DNA from: Streptomyces oceani
Lineage (GTDB): Bacteria > Actinomycetota > Actinomycetes > Streptomycetales > Streptomycetaceae
Direction of reading: 5' to 3'
NCBI RefSeq assembly: GCF_001751245.1
Contig: NZ_LJGU01000137.1
Location: 82,472 to 146,471, forward strand
Length of the DNA stretch: 64,000 bases
Within the stretch, counting starts at the first letter, position 1. Each line of letters starts with the position of its first letter. Below, one piece after another: positions 35,653 to 44,389 of the stretch. A program made the position numbers and the translations under genes. The notes under the pieces are model-generated. The model saw only the letters and a program-made list of their open reading frames with translations. It did no database searches and was not told the DNA's origin.

Positions 35653-36948
35653 TCAGAACGGGGCGCCGGCCGCGTACGTCCGGCGGAGCTGTGCCGCGGT
35701 CGTACGGGCCTGCTTGGAATGCAGGACCGTGTGCCGGACGGACGCGCTTCGTTGCCGACCCAAGTGCGGCGACTGCGGCTCCCGCGGCTCGGGCTGCGAG
35801 CGTTCCGGGCCTGTGGCGGACACCGGGGAGTCGCACACGGAAGACGAGGGCGGCTCAGGAGTGTCGCGCCCGGTGGTGTCGGACGGTTGCGAGGTGGCGG
35901 TCCGCGGCTCCTCGGAGTCGGGCCGCGTCCCGCCCTCCTGCCCGGACCGTGGCGGGTCGGACACGGTGCTCAGGGCGGGAAAGGGAGCCGTCGACAGCGG
36001 CCCGCCGAGGTCGGCCGCCTCGGGGACATCCTGCTGTGCCATCGATGTCGCATAGGCGGTGAGCCGACGGCGCGCCTGTGCGATCTTCATACCCTGTGCC
36101 TCGATGAGGCTCCGACAATGCCGCACCACCTCTGTCAAGGAGGGCCGGTCCTCAGCGGACCGGGCGAGCATGTCGGCGAGGAGCGGGGTGAGTTCCTCAG
36201 GTGCCCCGGAGAGATCGGGGACCGCGTTCGGATCGGTGACCTGTTGGAAGACGAGATACGGGGTGGCGGCTCGGTACGGGTAGTGCCCTGTGGCGGCGAA
36301 CAGCAGCACGGCCCCGAGCGAATACACGTCCACGGCGCTGCTCAGCGGCTTCAGATTCGCCGCCTGTTCGGGCGCCATGCACACCGGAGTGCCGACCACC
36401 TGGTCCGGGGCGGTGAGAGAGATGCTCGACTCGGCGAAGACGGCGAGTCCGAAGTCGATGATCTTGGGCCCGTTGGGGCCGAGCAGTACGTTCGCGGGCT
36501 TGAGGTCCCGGTGGAGCAGGCCCTGGTCGTGTACGGAGGCCAGGGTCTCCGCGAGGATCGCGCCGAGCGCGGCGACGAGCAAGCATCCCATGGGACCGTG
36601 CACTTTCACATGCTTGCCGAGGTCGGCGCCCTCCACGTACTCCGTGGCCAGCCAAGGCTGTTCGGCCTCGGCGTCGTAGCCCATCAACGCCGCGATACGC
36701 GGGCCCCAGACCGTCTTCAGGACCTCAACCTCCTGGGCGAAGCGCAGTCTCGACTCCGAGTCCACCACTGAGGGCTTGATCACCTTCACCGCCGCGGGCT
36801 CACCCCCGGGCGACTCACCGAGAAACACCCGCCCCATGCCTCCCTGCCCGATGCGCGCCTGGAGTTCGAAACCGCCCAGCGTGACGGGGTCCTCAGGGCT
36901 CAGGGGAGTGGTATGCAAGTCGTCCTCGGTCCTCGATCCTGGCCGCAC
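35653..36948 (-). CDS. Ser/Thr protein kinase, soluble
   Basis: 431 aa from GTG 36948; TTG 36918 with GAGGA before it is also possible. Hanks-type kinase domain (about 25-290): GQGGMG P-loop at 34-39, Lys near 55, HRDLKPANVLL, DFGLA, and GTPVCMAPEQ. The last 130 residues are Pro/Ser/Thr-rich and low complexity with no PASTA repeats or transmembrane helix. It lies 153 nt upstream of the helicase gene on the same strand and could be its regulator, but kinases of this kind are common in Streptomyces. Confidence 0.85.
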   Translation of the reverse strand: MRPGSRTEDDLHTTPLSPEDPVTLGGFELQARIGQGGMGRVFLGESPGGEPAAVKVIKPSVVDSESRLRFAQEVEVLKTVWGPRIAALMGYDAEAEQPWLATEYVEGADLGKHVKVHGPMGCLLVAALGAILAETLASVHDQGLLHRDLKPANVLLGPNGPKIIDFGLAVFAESSISLTAPDQVVGTPVCMAPEQAANLKPLSSAVDVYSLGAVLLFAATGHYPYRAATPYLVFQQVTDPNAVPDLSGAPEELTPLLADMLARSAEDRPSLTEVVRHCRSLIEAQGMKIAQARRRLTAYATSMAQQDVPEAADLGGPLSTAPFPALSTVSDPPRSGQEGGTRPDSEEPRTATSQPSDTTGRDTPEPPSSSVCDSPVSATGPERSQPEPREPQSPHLGRQRSASVRHTVLHSKQARTTAAQLRRTYAAGAPF

Positions 36949-37188
36949 GCCTGCGGCACTGGGGCTTCACTGCCTGAAAGGGGGCCGTGGAGCAGGCCAC
37001 AACCTCGTACACGGTAGTCGACGGGTACGACAGACGGTGGGCGAATGCGATTGTCAACGCCCGCGCGGATGTGCAAACACGGGAACAGGAATCACGCATC
37101 ACCTTCCGAACCCGTCGCGTAGGCGAAACGGGAGACATCCACGTACCTCGTGACCTACCGGGCAGGTGCATGGCGACATCACCCAGGC

Positions 37189-37247
37189 CTAGCCCAGAAA
37201 ACTCAACCGCACCTTCCGGTCCGGGTTGTCCACGTTCGTGTCCACCA
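37189..37247 (-). repeat. Right direct repeat at the yjbQ 3' end
   Basis: These are the last 59 bp of yjbQ including the stop. It aligns without gaps to 11858-11916 in the same orientation; 45 of the 57 compared bases are identical, and the longest exact run is CGCACCTTCCG. The two copies enclose about 25.3 kb. Confidence 0.6.
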
Positions 37248-37611
37248 GGCAGACCGACTGCCAGGTGCCCAGTTCCAATCGTCCGCCCAGCACCGGCAGG
37301 GTCGCGTGCGGTGGCACGATCGCCGGCAGGACGTGGTCCCGCCCGTGCCCGGGGCTGCCGTGCCGATGCCGCCAGCGGTCGTCGGCCGGCAGCAGATCCC
37401 GTAGCGCGGCCAGCAGGTCCTCGTCGCTGCCCGCACCGGTCTCCAGGATGGCCACGCCCGCTGTGGCGTGGGGTACGAAGAGGTTGAGCAGGCCGTCCCG
37501 GCCCCCAGCCGCCTGCCGCAGGAAAGCGGCACACTCATCGGTGAGGTCGGTGACCACCTCACTCGACCCGGTGGTGACCTCAAGGACGTGGGTACGCAGT
37601 GTGTCGCTCAT
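37189..37611 (-). CDS. yjbQ: YjbQ family protein (UPF0047)
   Basis: 140 aa from ATG 37611; ATG 37620 is also in frame. Full-length YjbQ: PHATAGVAILETG, HGSPGHGRDHVLPA and a C-terminal VDTNVDNPDRKVRLSFLG. Family members have weak thiamine-phosphate-synthase activity in vitro. The 3' end is the right-hand copy of the direct repeat whose partner is at 11858-11916, so the gene appears to be the insertion site of the island to its left. Confidence 0.88.
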   Translation of the reverse strand: MSDTLRTHVLEVTTGSSEVVTDLTDECAAFLRQAAGGRDGLLNLFVPHATAGVAILETGAGSDEDLLAALRDLLPADDRWRHRHGSPGHGRDHVLPAIVPPHATLPVLGGRLELGTWQSVCLVDTNVDNPDRKVRLSFLG

Positions 37612-37748
37612 GACGTCCATGGTGCACGCCCGTGTCCGTACTCCGGAGCAGCCGCCTCGGCCAGGCCGCGCCAAGGCCGGTAGGCCGTCCGGCACGTCCG
37701 GCCCGCAACTCCCGGGAAGAACGAGCCGCCCCCGCTCGTTACCAGGTC

Positions 37749-38966
37749 ATGCAGCACGTCGACATCGTCGTCATCGGCGCCGGTCAGGCCGGCCTCTCCA
37801 GCGCCTACCACCTCCGTCGGCTCGGCCTCACCGCCGGGCGGGACTTCGTCGTCCTGGACCACTCCCCGCGTCCCGGTGGCGCCTGGCAGTTCCGCTGGCC
37901 GACTCTGACGTACGACAGGGTGCACGGCATGCACGCGCTGCCCGGCATGGAACTGAGCGAGGCGGGCGTCGAGGCCGACCCGGACCGGCCGTCCTCGGGG
38001 GTGGTCGGCGACTACTTCGCCGCGTACGAGAACGCCTTCGGCCTGAGGGTACGTCGCCCCGTCCACGTGCGTGCCGTACGAGAAGCGCCGGACGACCCGC
38101 GACTCCTGCTCGTCGAGACCTCCGCCGGCACCTGGCGCACCCGCGGTGTGGTGAGCGCCGCGGGCACGTGGGACCGGCCGTTCTGGCCGTACTTCCCGGG
38201 GCGGCGCGACTTTCGGGGCCGGCAGTTGCACACCGCGGACTATCCGGGACCCGATTCCGAGGCGTTCGCCGACAAACGGGTCGTCGTGATCGGTGCCGGG
38301 ACCTCCGCCGTGCAGCACCTGCTGGAGATCGGCCCGGTGGCGGCACACACCACCTGGGTGACGCGTCGCGAACCGCTCTTCCGCGAGGGCCCGTTCGGCA
38401 GCGAGGAAGGCCGGGAGGCGGTGGCTCGCGTCGAGGAACGGGTACGGGACGGGCTGCCGCCGCGCAGCGTCGTATCGGTGACCGGTCTGCCAATGAACGA
38501 GGCGATACGGCGGGCTCGGGAGAGCGGCCTGCTGACCCGCCACCCGCTGTTCGAGCGGATCACACCGGAGGGGGTGCGGTGGCCCGACGGCCACACGGTC
38601 TCCGCTGACACGCTGCTGTGGGCCACCGGGTTCCGGCCGGTCGTCGCACACCTCGCGCCCTTGCGGTTGCGTGAGCCGGCCGGGGGAATCGCCCTGGACG
38701 GTACCCGGGTGATAGGTGACCCGCGGGTGCATCTGGTCGGCTACGGTCCCTCGGCCAGCACGATCGGCGCGAACCGCGCGGGGCGTACCGCCGCCCGCGG
38801 GCTGCTGCGGCTGCTCGGCCAGGACACCGCGTCGCCGGCTCCGGAGCAGCGCCCGTACCCCGTGCCCCTGAGGGGCCAACCGTCACCGAAGGACGAAGGG
38901 ACGGGGACGGCGGAGGGCGTACTCGCCGGCGGCGCGGCCGTGCGGAACGCGGTTCCGGTCGGCTGA
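37749..38966 (+). CDS. FAD-dependent NAD(P)-binding monooxygenase/oxidoreductase
   Basis: 405 aa, ATG 37749, weak ribosome site. Two Rossmann motifs: VVIGAGQAGLSSAYHLRR at the N-terminus for FAD and VVVIGAGTSAVQHLLE near 175 for NAD(P)H. Also LLWATGFRPV, and a C-terminal PRVHLVGYGPSASTIGANRAG. The layout is that of flavin-containing monooxygenase/thioredoxin-reductase-like enzymes (YdhS/CzcO type). Divergent from yjbQ across 137 bp; substrate unknown. Confidence 0.85.
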   Translation: MQHVDIVVIGAGQAGLSSAYHLRRLGLTAGRDFVVLDHSPRPGGAWQFRWPTLTYDRVHGMHALPGMELSEAGVEADPDRPSSGVVGDYFAAYENAFGLRVRRPVHVRAVREAPDDPRLLLVETSAGTWRTRGVVSAAGTWDRPFWPYFPGRRDFRGRQLHTADYPGPDSEAFADKRVVVIGAGTSAVQHLLEIGPVAAHTTWVTRREPLFREGPFGSEEGREAVARVEERVRDGLPPRSVVSVTGLPMNEAIRRARESGLLTRHPLFERITPEGVRWPDGHTVSADTLLWATGFRPVVAHLAPLRLREPAGGIALDGTRVIGDPRVHLVGYGPSASTIGANRAGRTAARGLLRLLGQDTASPAPEQRPYPVPLRGQPSPKDEGTGTAEGVLAGGAAVRNAVPVG

Positions 38967-39101
38967 GCCAGTCCCGTCGCTCGCCGTGCGCTACCCACTC
39001 CGACGCCGGGGGCCGCACCCGCCTGCCATGCCAGTGCTCTAGACCATTGCAGCCGTGCGTGGCCCCTTGTCCCGCTACGCCGCGCTGGATAGCTTCCCCG
39101 C

Positions 39102-40382
39102 ATGCCTACCCGCCGTAGCCTCCTCGCCGGTGGCACCGCCGCCGCGCTGTCCGCACCCCTGGTCTCCGCCACGTCGGCTTCGGCCGCCCCGGGACGGCCG
39201 AAGCATCGCGTCACGCCCGGTGCCGATCGGGCCGCCGCCGACGGCTGGTCGACGCTGCGGGGCCGTAAGGTCGGGGTGATCAGCAATCCGACCGGGGTGC
39301 TGCAGGACACCAGCCACATCGTGGATTCGATGGCCGCGCGGGACGAGTTGAACATCGTCGGCGTGTTCGGCCCGGAACACGGCTTCCGTGGCAGCGGCCA
39401 AGCGGGGGAGTCGGAACCGGAGTTCGAAGATCCGCGTACTGGCCTGACCGTGTACGACGCCTACGGCGCCGACGAGAAGAAGCTGCGACAGCTCTTCAAT
39501 AAAGCTGGCGCGGACACCATCGTCTTCGACATCCAGGATGTCGGCGTACGCTTCTACACCTACATCTGGACGATGTACCAGGCGATGGTCGCGGCCCGGG
39601 CCATCGACGCCCGGTTCGTGGTGCTGGACCGGCCCAACCCGGTCGGCCGTCGCGCCGACGGCCCGATGATGACCGAGAAGTTCACGTCCGGCGTGGGGTT
39701 GAAGCCGATCATCCAGCAACACGGCATGACGGTCGGCGAACTGGCCCGTTACTTCAACGGCGAGCTGCTGCCGGACGAGGGGGACGGTGGCCGGGTCGAC
39801 CTGGAGGTCGTCGAACTCCGTGGCTGGGAACCGGACTCCCTGGCGGTCGAGAACGACCTCCCCTGGGTGCCGCCGTCGCCCAACATGCCGACTCCGGAGA
39901 CCGCGACCGCGTACCCGGGCACCGGCTACTTCGAGGGCACCAACCTCTCCGAGGGCCGCGGCAGCACGCGTCCCTTCGAGTTCATCGGCGCCCCCTACCT
40001 CGACTATCACTACAGTGACCGGCTCAACGCCCGCGAACTGCCGGGCGTGCGCTTCCGCGAGTGCTACTTCGTGCCGACCTTCAGCAAGCACAAGGAGAAG
40101 ACCTGCGCGGGCGTGCAGCTCTTCGTCACGGACCCGCGCCGCTTCGAGCCCGTCCCGGCCGCGGTCGCCATGCTGGTGGAGGCCAGCAGATACGACGAGT
40201 TCGCCTGGCGTGAGGACGACTGGGACAAGGAGCGTCCGTACTGGATCGACAAGCTCTCCGGTTCGACCAGGCTGCGGAAGATGATCGACTCGGGCGCGGA
40301 ACCGGAGGAGATCGCGACCCACTGGCGGGGCGACGTACGGGACTTCGAACGCGCGCGGCGGAAGTACCTGCTCTACCGCTGA
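39102..40382 (+). CDS. Exported NamZ/DUF1343 exo-beta-N-acetylmuramidase
   Basis: 426 aa, ATG 39102. The N-terminus PTRRSLLAGGTAAALSAPL is a twin-arginine signal ending about SASAA. The DUF1343 domain fills the rest: KVGVISNPTGV, GVFGPEHGFRG, TIVFDIQDVGVRFYTYIWTM, VLDRPNPVG, and C-terminal GVQLFVTDP. NamZ proteins remove terminal N-acetylmuramic acid from peptidoglycan fragments, so this probably serves cell-wall turnover outside the membrane. The gene is monocistronic as far as spacing shows. Confidence 0.88.
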   Translation: MPTRRSLLAGGTAAALSAPLVSATSASAAPGRPKHRVTPGADRAAADGWSTLRGRKVGVISNPTGVLQDTSHIVDSMAARDELNIVGVFGPEHGFRGSGQAGESEPEFEDPRTGLTVYDAYGADEKKLRQLFNKAGADTIVFDIQDVGVRFYTYIWTMYQAMVAARAIDARFVVLDRPNPVGRRADGPMMTEKFTSGVGLKPIIQQHGMTVGELARYFNGELLPDEGDGGRVDLEVVELRGWEPDSLAVENDLPWVPPSPNMPTPETATAYPGTGYFEGTNLSEGRGSTRPFEFIGAPYLDYHYSDRLNARELPGVRFRECYFVPTFSKHKEKTCAGVQLFVTDPRRFEPVPAAVAMLVEASRYDEFAWREDDWDKERPYWIDKLSGSTRLRKMIDSGAEPEEIATHWRGDVRDFERARRKYLLYR

Positions 40383-40483
40383 AGTTGGTGAGGCGAGGGC
40401 CGTGGCGGTCTCGCGAAGTACTGGGACGGCGAGTGAGTACTCGTACTCATGACGGTGTGTCGGGGCCGTATCACGATGGGCGC

Positions 40484-40771
40484 ATGACGACATCCATTGA
40501 GCGGCCGACCACCACGGCCTTCTTCGCCCAGGCCGCCATCGCCTTCGGCGTGTCACTGCTCGCGGTAGCCATCGGCGTGGTGTGGCTGCCGGTCGGCCCC
40601 TGGGAGCGCGGATTCCTCGCGCTCGGCGTGCTGTTCCTGGTCAGCTCCTCCTTCACGCTCGCCAAGTGCGTGCGCGACCGGCAGGAGTCGCAGGAAGTCA
40701 CGAGCAGGGTCGAACAGGCCCGTATCGACAAGATCATCACCGAGCACGACCCCTTCGACATGAAAGCCTGA
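40484..40771 (+). CDS. YiaA/YiaB two-helix inner-membrane protein
   Basis: 95 aa, ATG 40484. Two hydrophobic helices (FFAQAAIAFGVSLLAVAIGV and GFLALGVLFLVSSSFTLAK) and a charged C-terminal tail match the YiaA/YiaB domain. Role unknown. An imperfect palindrome TGAGTACTCGTACTCA lies at 40434-40449, 34 nt before the start, and may be an operator or part of the promoter. Confidence 0.8.
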   Translation: MTTSIERPTTTAFFAQAAIAFGVSLLAVAIGVVWLPVGPWERGFLALGVLFLVSSSFTLAKCVRDRQESQEVTSRVEQARIDKIITEHDPFDMKA

Positions 40772-40798
40772 CCGGGCGTGGGGCTCGCGGACTTCGCC

Positions 40799-41452
40799 TC
40801 ACCCTCGGACTGGCCCCCTCGGGCCACCACCCGGCTGCCGACGATGCGGCTGCTGCTGCACTGGTTGTTGGTGGCGTTGTGCCGCTTCCCGTACCGCTGC
40901 CGACCGCTCACGGTGCATCGCGTGCACGCCAGCCGAAGTGACGCCGGAGCGCAGGTTCGCCATAGCCGCCAACGGCATCCGTCCCACACGCGCCACGTCC
41001 CCCTGCAACCGCGAACGCATCGCGCCCACCTGGGCCAAATGGCCAGCCAGCTCACCCTGACCCATCTCCCGGACCGAAGCCTGGGCGGCAGCGAGAACCG
41101 CGCTCGGATGGGTGGGGATCGGGGCCGAGCCGGAGCGTGCAAGCGTGGAGGGTATACCGAGGGAGCGCAGGGCTGACATATCCGCGGTTCGATCGTGGGC
41201 GGCGGCGCGGAGGTGCCAGGGAGCCGGTACCGCGCCCTTCGGTCGGACGGATGTGGTCCGCCAACTCACGGTGCCGGAGAACTCGTTCACCAGTACCTGC
41301 GCGCGTGGTCGTACGGACCTCTCATGCGCAGCTCGGGCGCGTGCCGTGTCCCGCTCGGCTTGCCGTTGCTGCGACACGTCTCGACGAGTGAGCCCCTCGG
41401 TCCCGCTACGGAAGCGGTCGCGGGGAACATCCCCCGACGGTCCCGTCATCAT
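40799..41452 (-). CDS. Hypothetical basic, Ala/Arg/Gln-rich protein of the secretion locus
   Basis: 217 aa from ATG 41452, 12 nt after the stop of the next minus-strand gene. Mostly helical with many Arg/Gln/Ala. The C-terminal 40 residues are Gln/Pro/Arg-rich. No transmembrane segment or catalytic motif. Position suggests co-expression with the TPR-like protein as part of the neighbouring secretion-like locus. Family unknown; coding status is supported mainly by codon pattern and spacing. Confidence 0.6.
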   Translation of the reverse strand: MMTGPSGDVPRDRFRSGTEGLTRRDVSQQRQAERDTARARAAHERSVRPRAQVLVNEFSGTVSWRTTSVRPKGAVPAPWHLRAAAHDRTADMSALRSLGIPSTLARSGSAPIPTHPSAVLAAAQASVREMGQGELAGHLAQVGAMRSRLQGDVARVGRMPLAAMANLRSGVTSAGVHAMHRERSAAVREAAQRHQQPVQQQPHRRQPGGGPRGPVRG

Positions 41453-41464
41453 CGCCTACTTCCG

Positions 41465-42553
41465 TCAGGCCCGCTGGGTGAGCCGGACCATCCGCTGTTT
41501 CGCGGCGTCGAGCTTCTCGACCTCCTCCGCGGCCTGCCCACCCACCCGTACGAGCGCTGACCAGAGGTCGACGAGTTCCCGACCACACTCCAGCCCGACC
41601 CGTGGATCACCGATCCTGGGCCAGACCGCAGCAGCACGCATCAACGTTTCGTAGGCACGTGGGTCGCGCCGCTGGTACCGCGCTCTTGCCACCTCCAGCG
41701 TTGTCGCCATGGAGCGGGCCATGTCTCCTGCCAGATAGGCCACCTGCGCCGAGAGCTCACGCAACTCCAGCACATGCGGATGCTCGGTCCCCAGTTGCTG
41801 GCTCACCACAGCCAGGCTCTGTTGGGCGGTTGTCGCCGCGAACTCGATGTGTCCCATCTGGATGGCGTGGTTGATGCGGGAGACGGCTTCGGCGACAGCC
41901 GGTGGTGTCCGATCAAGAGGTGGCGGCCCCTCAGTCGTCGGCTGTTGCTGGGGCGTCACCGGCTGCTGGATCTCCTCAACCGGCACCGGGTGCTCCAAAC
42001 CCGGCGAAGCGGGAGCGGGTCGCGCCGCAGCCGACGATACGGAGGGAGGGGGAGTCATTCGGGTGTCCGGTGCGGGCGGGGGAAACGTCTGTTGGTCCTG
42101 CGGATGTACGGACCTCTGCCCGTCCTTCTCCAGTGACGTCTGCTCCGTTTGCGGCGCCCCTGGACTGGCTTGGGCGGTCGACCTCGATGTCGCGTCGCCC
42201 ACGGCCACGGAAGAGCGCGCCGACGCGGCGACCCCACTTGCCGACAGGGGACGCTCCGGCATCCGCTCCGGCTCGCCGGCGAACTGACTGGAACCGTCCG
42301 TCTGCACCTCGATAGGCGTGATGAAGCCACCACGAGCGTCATGCACGGTGGCACGCACTGGATGGCCAGTGGCCATCGCCAGGCGGTAGAGATAGTTGAG
42401 CACGGAATCGTGCAACGCCTCGTCGTCGCGGGGGGCCACTGGCATCTCGCCGATGGAACAACCTCCCTCCTCCGTGATCAACACCTCGAAGGGAGTTGGC
42501 GTGGACTGCCCAGCTTCGGCAGTCGGTTTCCTGTCACGACGCAGCTTGGGCAT
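41465..42553 (-). CDS. Hypothetical protein with disordered centre and TPR-like C-terminus
   Basis: 362 aa from ATG 42553 with GAGAG 6 nt upstream; the open frame extends to 42607. The N-terminal part (about 20-100) is a small alpha/beta domain (PTPFEVLITEEGGCSIGEM, LNYLYRLAMATGHPVRATVHD). The middle 120 residues are Pro/Ser/Gln-rich. The C-terminal 150 residues are helical repeats (AVAEAVSRINHAIQMGHIEFAATTAQQ, GTEHPHVLELRELSAQVAYLAGD) resembling tetratricopeptide units. Probably a cytoplasmic scaffold of the secretion locus. Confidence 0.75.
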   Translation of the reverse strand: MPKLRRDRKPTAEAGQSTPTPFEVLITEEGGCSIGEMPVAPRDDEALHDSVLNYLYRLAMATGHPVRATVHDARGGFITPIEVQTDGSSQFAGEPERMPERPLSASGVAASARSSVAVGDATSRSTAQASPGAPQTEQTSLEKDGQRSVHPQDQQTFPPPAPDTRMTPPPSVSSAAARPAPASPGLEHPVPVEEIQQPVTPQQQPTTEGPPPLDRTPPAVAEAVSRINHAIQMGHIEFAATTAQQSLAVVSQQLGTEHPHVLELRELSAQVAYLAGDMARSMATTLEVARARYQRRDPRAYETLMRAAAVWPRIGDPRVGLECGRELVDLWSALVRVGGQAAEEVEKLDAAKQRMVRLTQRA

Positions 42554-42966
42554 CAGGCTCTCACTAGGCTTTCGCTCCGGGCCAGGGGGACTGTGGGCTA
42601 AGAACATCGTAGTTCGGCACCTCTCACCACGTGGCTGTCCGCGTCGGTCAACTCACCGCTCCCGAACGGCGCCTTCCCCGTTCTCGCGTACTGAGACATC
42701 TGAGCCGAGGATCTGGTTCCGGAACGGCAGGCTCCTCCCAGCGGCTGACACTTGACGCCACCACAAGGCCGACAGAAGGGCAACTTTCACACCTGAACCG
42801 CACTCAACTCCAGTACACCACGCGGTAGTTCGTTCATCTGAACGCCCAGCTTGGCAGAGACCACAGTTCACGAAACCCTCGCCAGGGCCAACGGGTTCTA
42901 CGGTAACCTCTCCCCGCACTGCGAACGGAACGTAACCTGGCCGTCACGAAGAGGAGACTGTCCGAC
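42554..42966. promoter_or_regulatory. Divergent intergenic region with palindrome
   Basis: 413 bp between head-to-head genes with no coding sequence recognised. CGTTCATCTGAACG at 42831-42844 is a perfect 6+6 palindrome with a 2-nt centre and could be an operator. A GAGGAG ribosome site for the lipoprotein gene lies about 10 nt before 42967. Confidence 0.4.
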
Positions 42967-43638
42967 ATGCGCGCAATGACGCGAAAACTGGCCACGGGCT
43001 CGATAGCCGTCCTCTGCCTCACCTCCTTGGCCGCGTGTGGGGACGAGGGCGGCAAAGATTCGAACCCGTCCGGGAAGGCTCCCACCACCTCCAACTCTCC
43101 CGAGGCCAAGCCACCGAAGCCCCGCGGCCCCGTACTCAAGGGCAAGGTTCTACGCAAATTCCCCTACGCAGCACAAATCGCATCCGCCAATACCAGTTAT
43201 GAGATGAAGGATGGAACTCCCGTTGATCCAGGAGAACTCAGCTTGCAGATCTTGATGGTCGTCAAATCTGACCTGGACGGTCGTTCTATCAGGCCGCCAG
43301 GGTCCACTTCTATGGAGTTCCGAATGGCTCCAGGAGAGGGAGGGCAGGAAGGAGTATCCATCAGCCTGCATCCCGCAACGAATTACTTCAAAGCTGCGGA
43401 CGTGAATGCCCAGGGCGAGGGTTCAGGGTTCGGCGAAGAGGACCTCCACGGAAGTCTCGAGGCGGGGACTCCCTACTATGTTACTTGGGAAGTTATCGTG
43501 GATGAGGGCCTACAGCTTGGCGAGGGCAGACTTTGTCCCCCGAACACGGGAGAGGAGCGCGATGCCGAGCCTCCGTCGGTCGAGGGCTGGAATAAACGCT
43601 GCATCCCCGTCGGCAAGGTGAAACAACCCACCTCCTAA
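42967..43638 (+). CDS. Lipoprotein, unknown function
   Basis: 223 aa, ATG 42967 preceded by GAGGAG. Signal peptide with lipobox LAAC (Cys at about 24), then a Ser/Pro/Lys linker and a beta-rich domain (LKGKVLRKFPYAAQIA, LSLQILMVVKSDL, YYVTWEVIVDEG) that looks immunoglobulin-like. Two later Cys (CPPN, KRCIP) could form a disulfide. The second half has lower GC than its surroundings. Extracytoplasmic role, perhaps assembly of the secretion apparatus. Confidence 0.78.
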   Translation: MRAMTRKLATGSIAVLCLTSLAACGDEGGKDSNPSGKAPTTSNSPEAKPPKPRGPVLKGKVLRKFPYAAQIASANTSYEMKDGTPVDPGELSLQILMVVKSDLDGRSIRPPGSTSMEFRMAPGEGGQEGVSISLHPATNYFKAADVNAQGEGSGFGEEDLHGSLEAGTPYYVTWEVIVDEGLQLGEGRLCPPNTGEERDAEPPSVEGWNKRCIPVGKVKQPTS

Positions 43639-43697
43639 CGTCATTACGCCGACTCCCCCAGAAGGCCGGGAGCGTCCTTGGGTGGCCCGAACGATGC

Positions 43698-44378
43698 CTA
43701 CGGGCTTTCCGAGGACTCATCGGTATCCCCGGCCTGGGTACTGGGCACCGCGGCTGCCGGGATGAGGTGCAACTCGCTGATGCGCCAGGGCTTCCCCTTC
43801 TCGCCTCGCTTCAGAGTGACGAACGCCTGCACCCTAGGACCCTGGCCTTTCCAGTCGTCCCGACCGATCGCCTTGCCCTCGACGGTGAGTTGCCGATGGG
43901 CCTTGAGTGGCCTGTCGGGCGGCGCGTCACCATCAAAGATGAACTGCGTCTCGACCTTCATCCACGCCTTGTGCTCAGCCCACTCGTTCCAGCGTGCGTC
44001 CGCCCCCGCGGCCCTTCGGTATTCCCGCTCCTGTTCGGCCTTCTTCTCAGTGAAGTACCGCGCGGCCCGCAGCACGGCGTCCTGCGGACTCGCGTCGTAC
44101 TTGGTGTCATAGCTGTAGGCCACGCGGGCCCATGCCTTGACGACCTCGGTTGGATTCTCTCCATCGACCTCGGGCGGCTTCGGCACTTTTGCGTCCGGCC
44201 CTAGCGGCTTGCCTGATGGCGCCGGCGCCTTGGCACTGAAGGTGGACCGTGTTGGCTTGACCCTGGGTCCGGAGTCGCCCTCCAGCCCCGGCAGGCCGCA
44301 ACCAGCGAGCGCGACGAGAGCCGTGGTCACGGCTGCGCTGATGATGACTGACCGTCGTTCGGTGATCCGTACGTTCAC
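43698..44378 (-). CDS. Lipoprotein with NTF2/TcpC-like domain
   Basis: 226 aa from GTG 44378 with AGGGGG 6 nt upstream. Signal and lipobox (LVALAGC). A Pro/Lys linker is followed by a mixed alpha/beta domain beginning EVVKAWARVAYSYDTKYDASPQ and ending FVTLKRGEKGKPWRISELHL, the pattern of NTF2-like or conjugation-protein domains. It starts 11 nt after the stop of the SLT/M23 hydrolase gene, so the two are one operon. Confidence 0.78.
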   Translation of the reverse strand: MNVRITERRSVIISAAVTTALVALAGCGLPGLEGDSGPRVKPTRSTFSAKAPAPSGKPLGPDAKVPKPPEVDGENPTEVVKAWARVAYSYDTKYDASPQDAVLRAARYFTEKKAEQEREYRRAAGADARWNEWAEHKAWMKVETQFIFDGDAPPDRPLKAHRQLTVEGKAIGRDDWKGQGPRVQAFVTLKRGEKGKPWRISELHLIPAAAVPSTQAGDTDESSESP

Positions 44379-44389
44379 GCCGCCCCCTA

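Noticed and set aside
12209..37247. Complete canonical DISARM or BREX system
   Set aside because: Only DrmD- and DrmMI-like genes are present; no separate DrmA, DrmB, DrmC, PglZ, BrxC or BrxL was seen.
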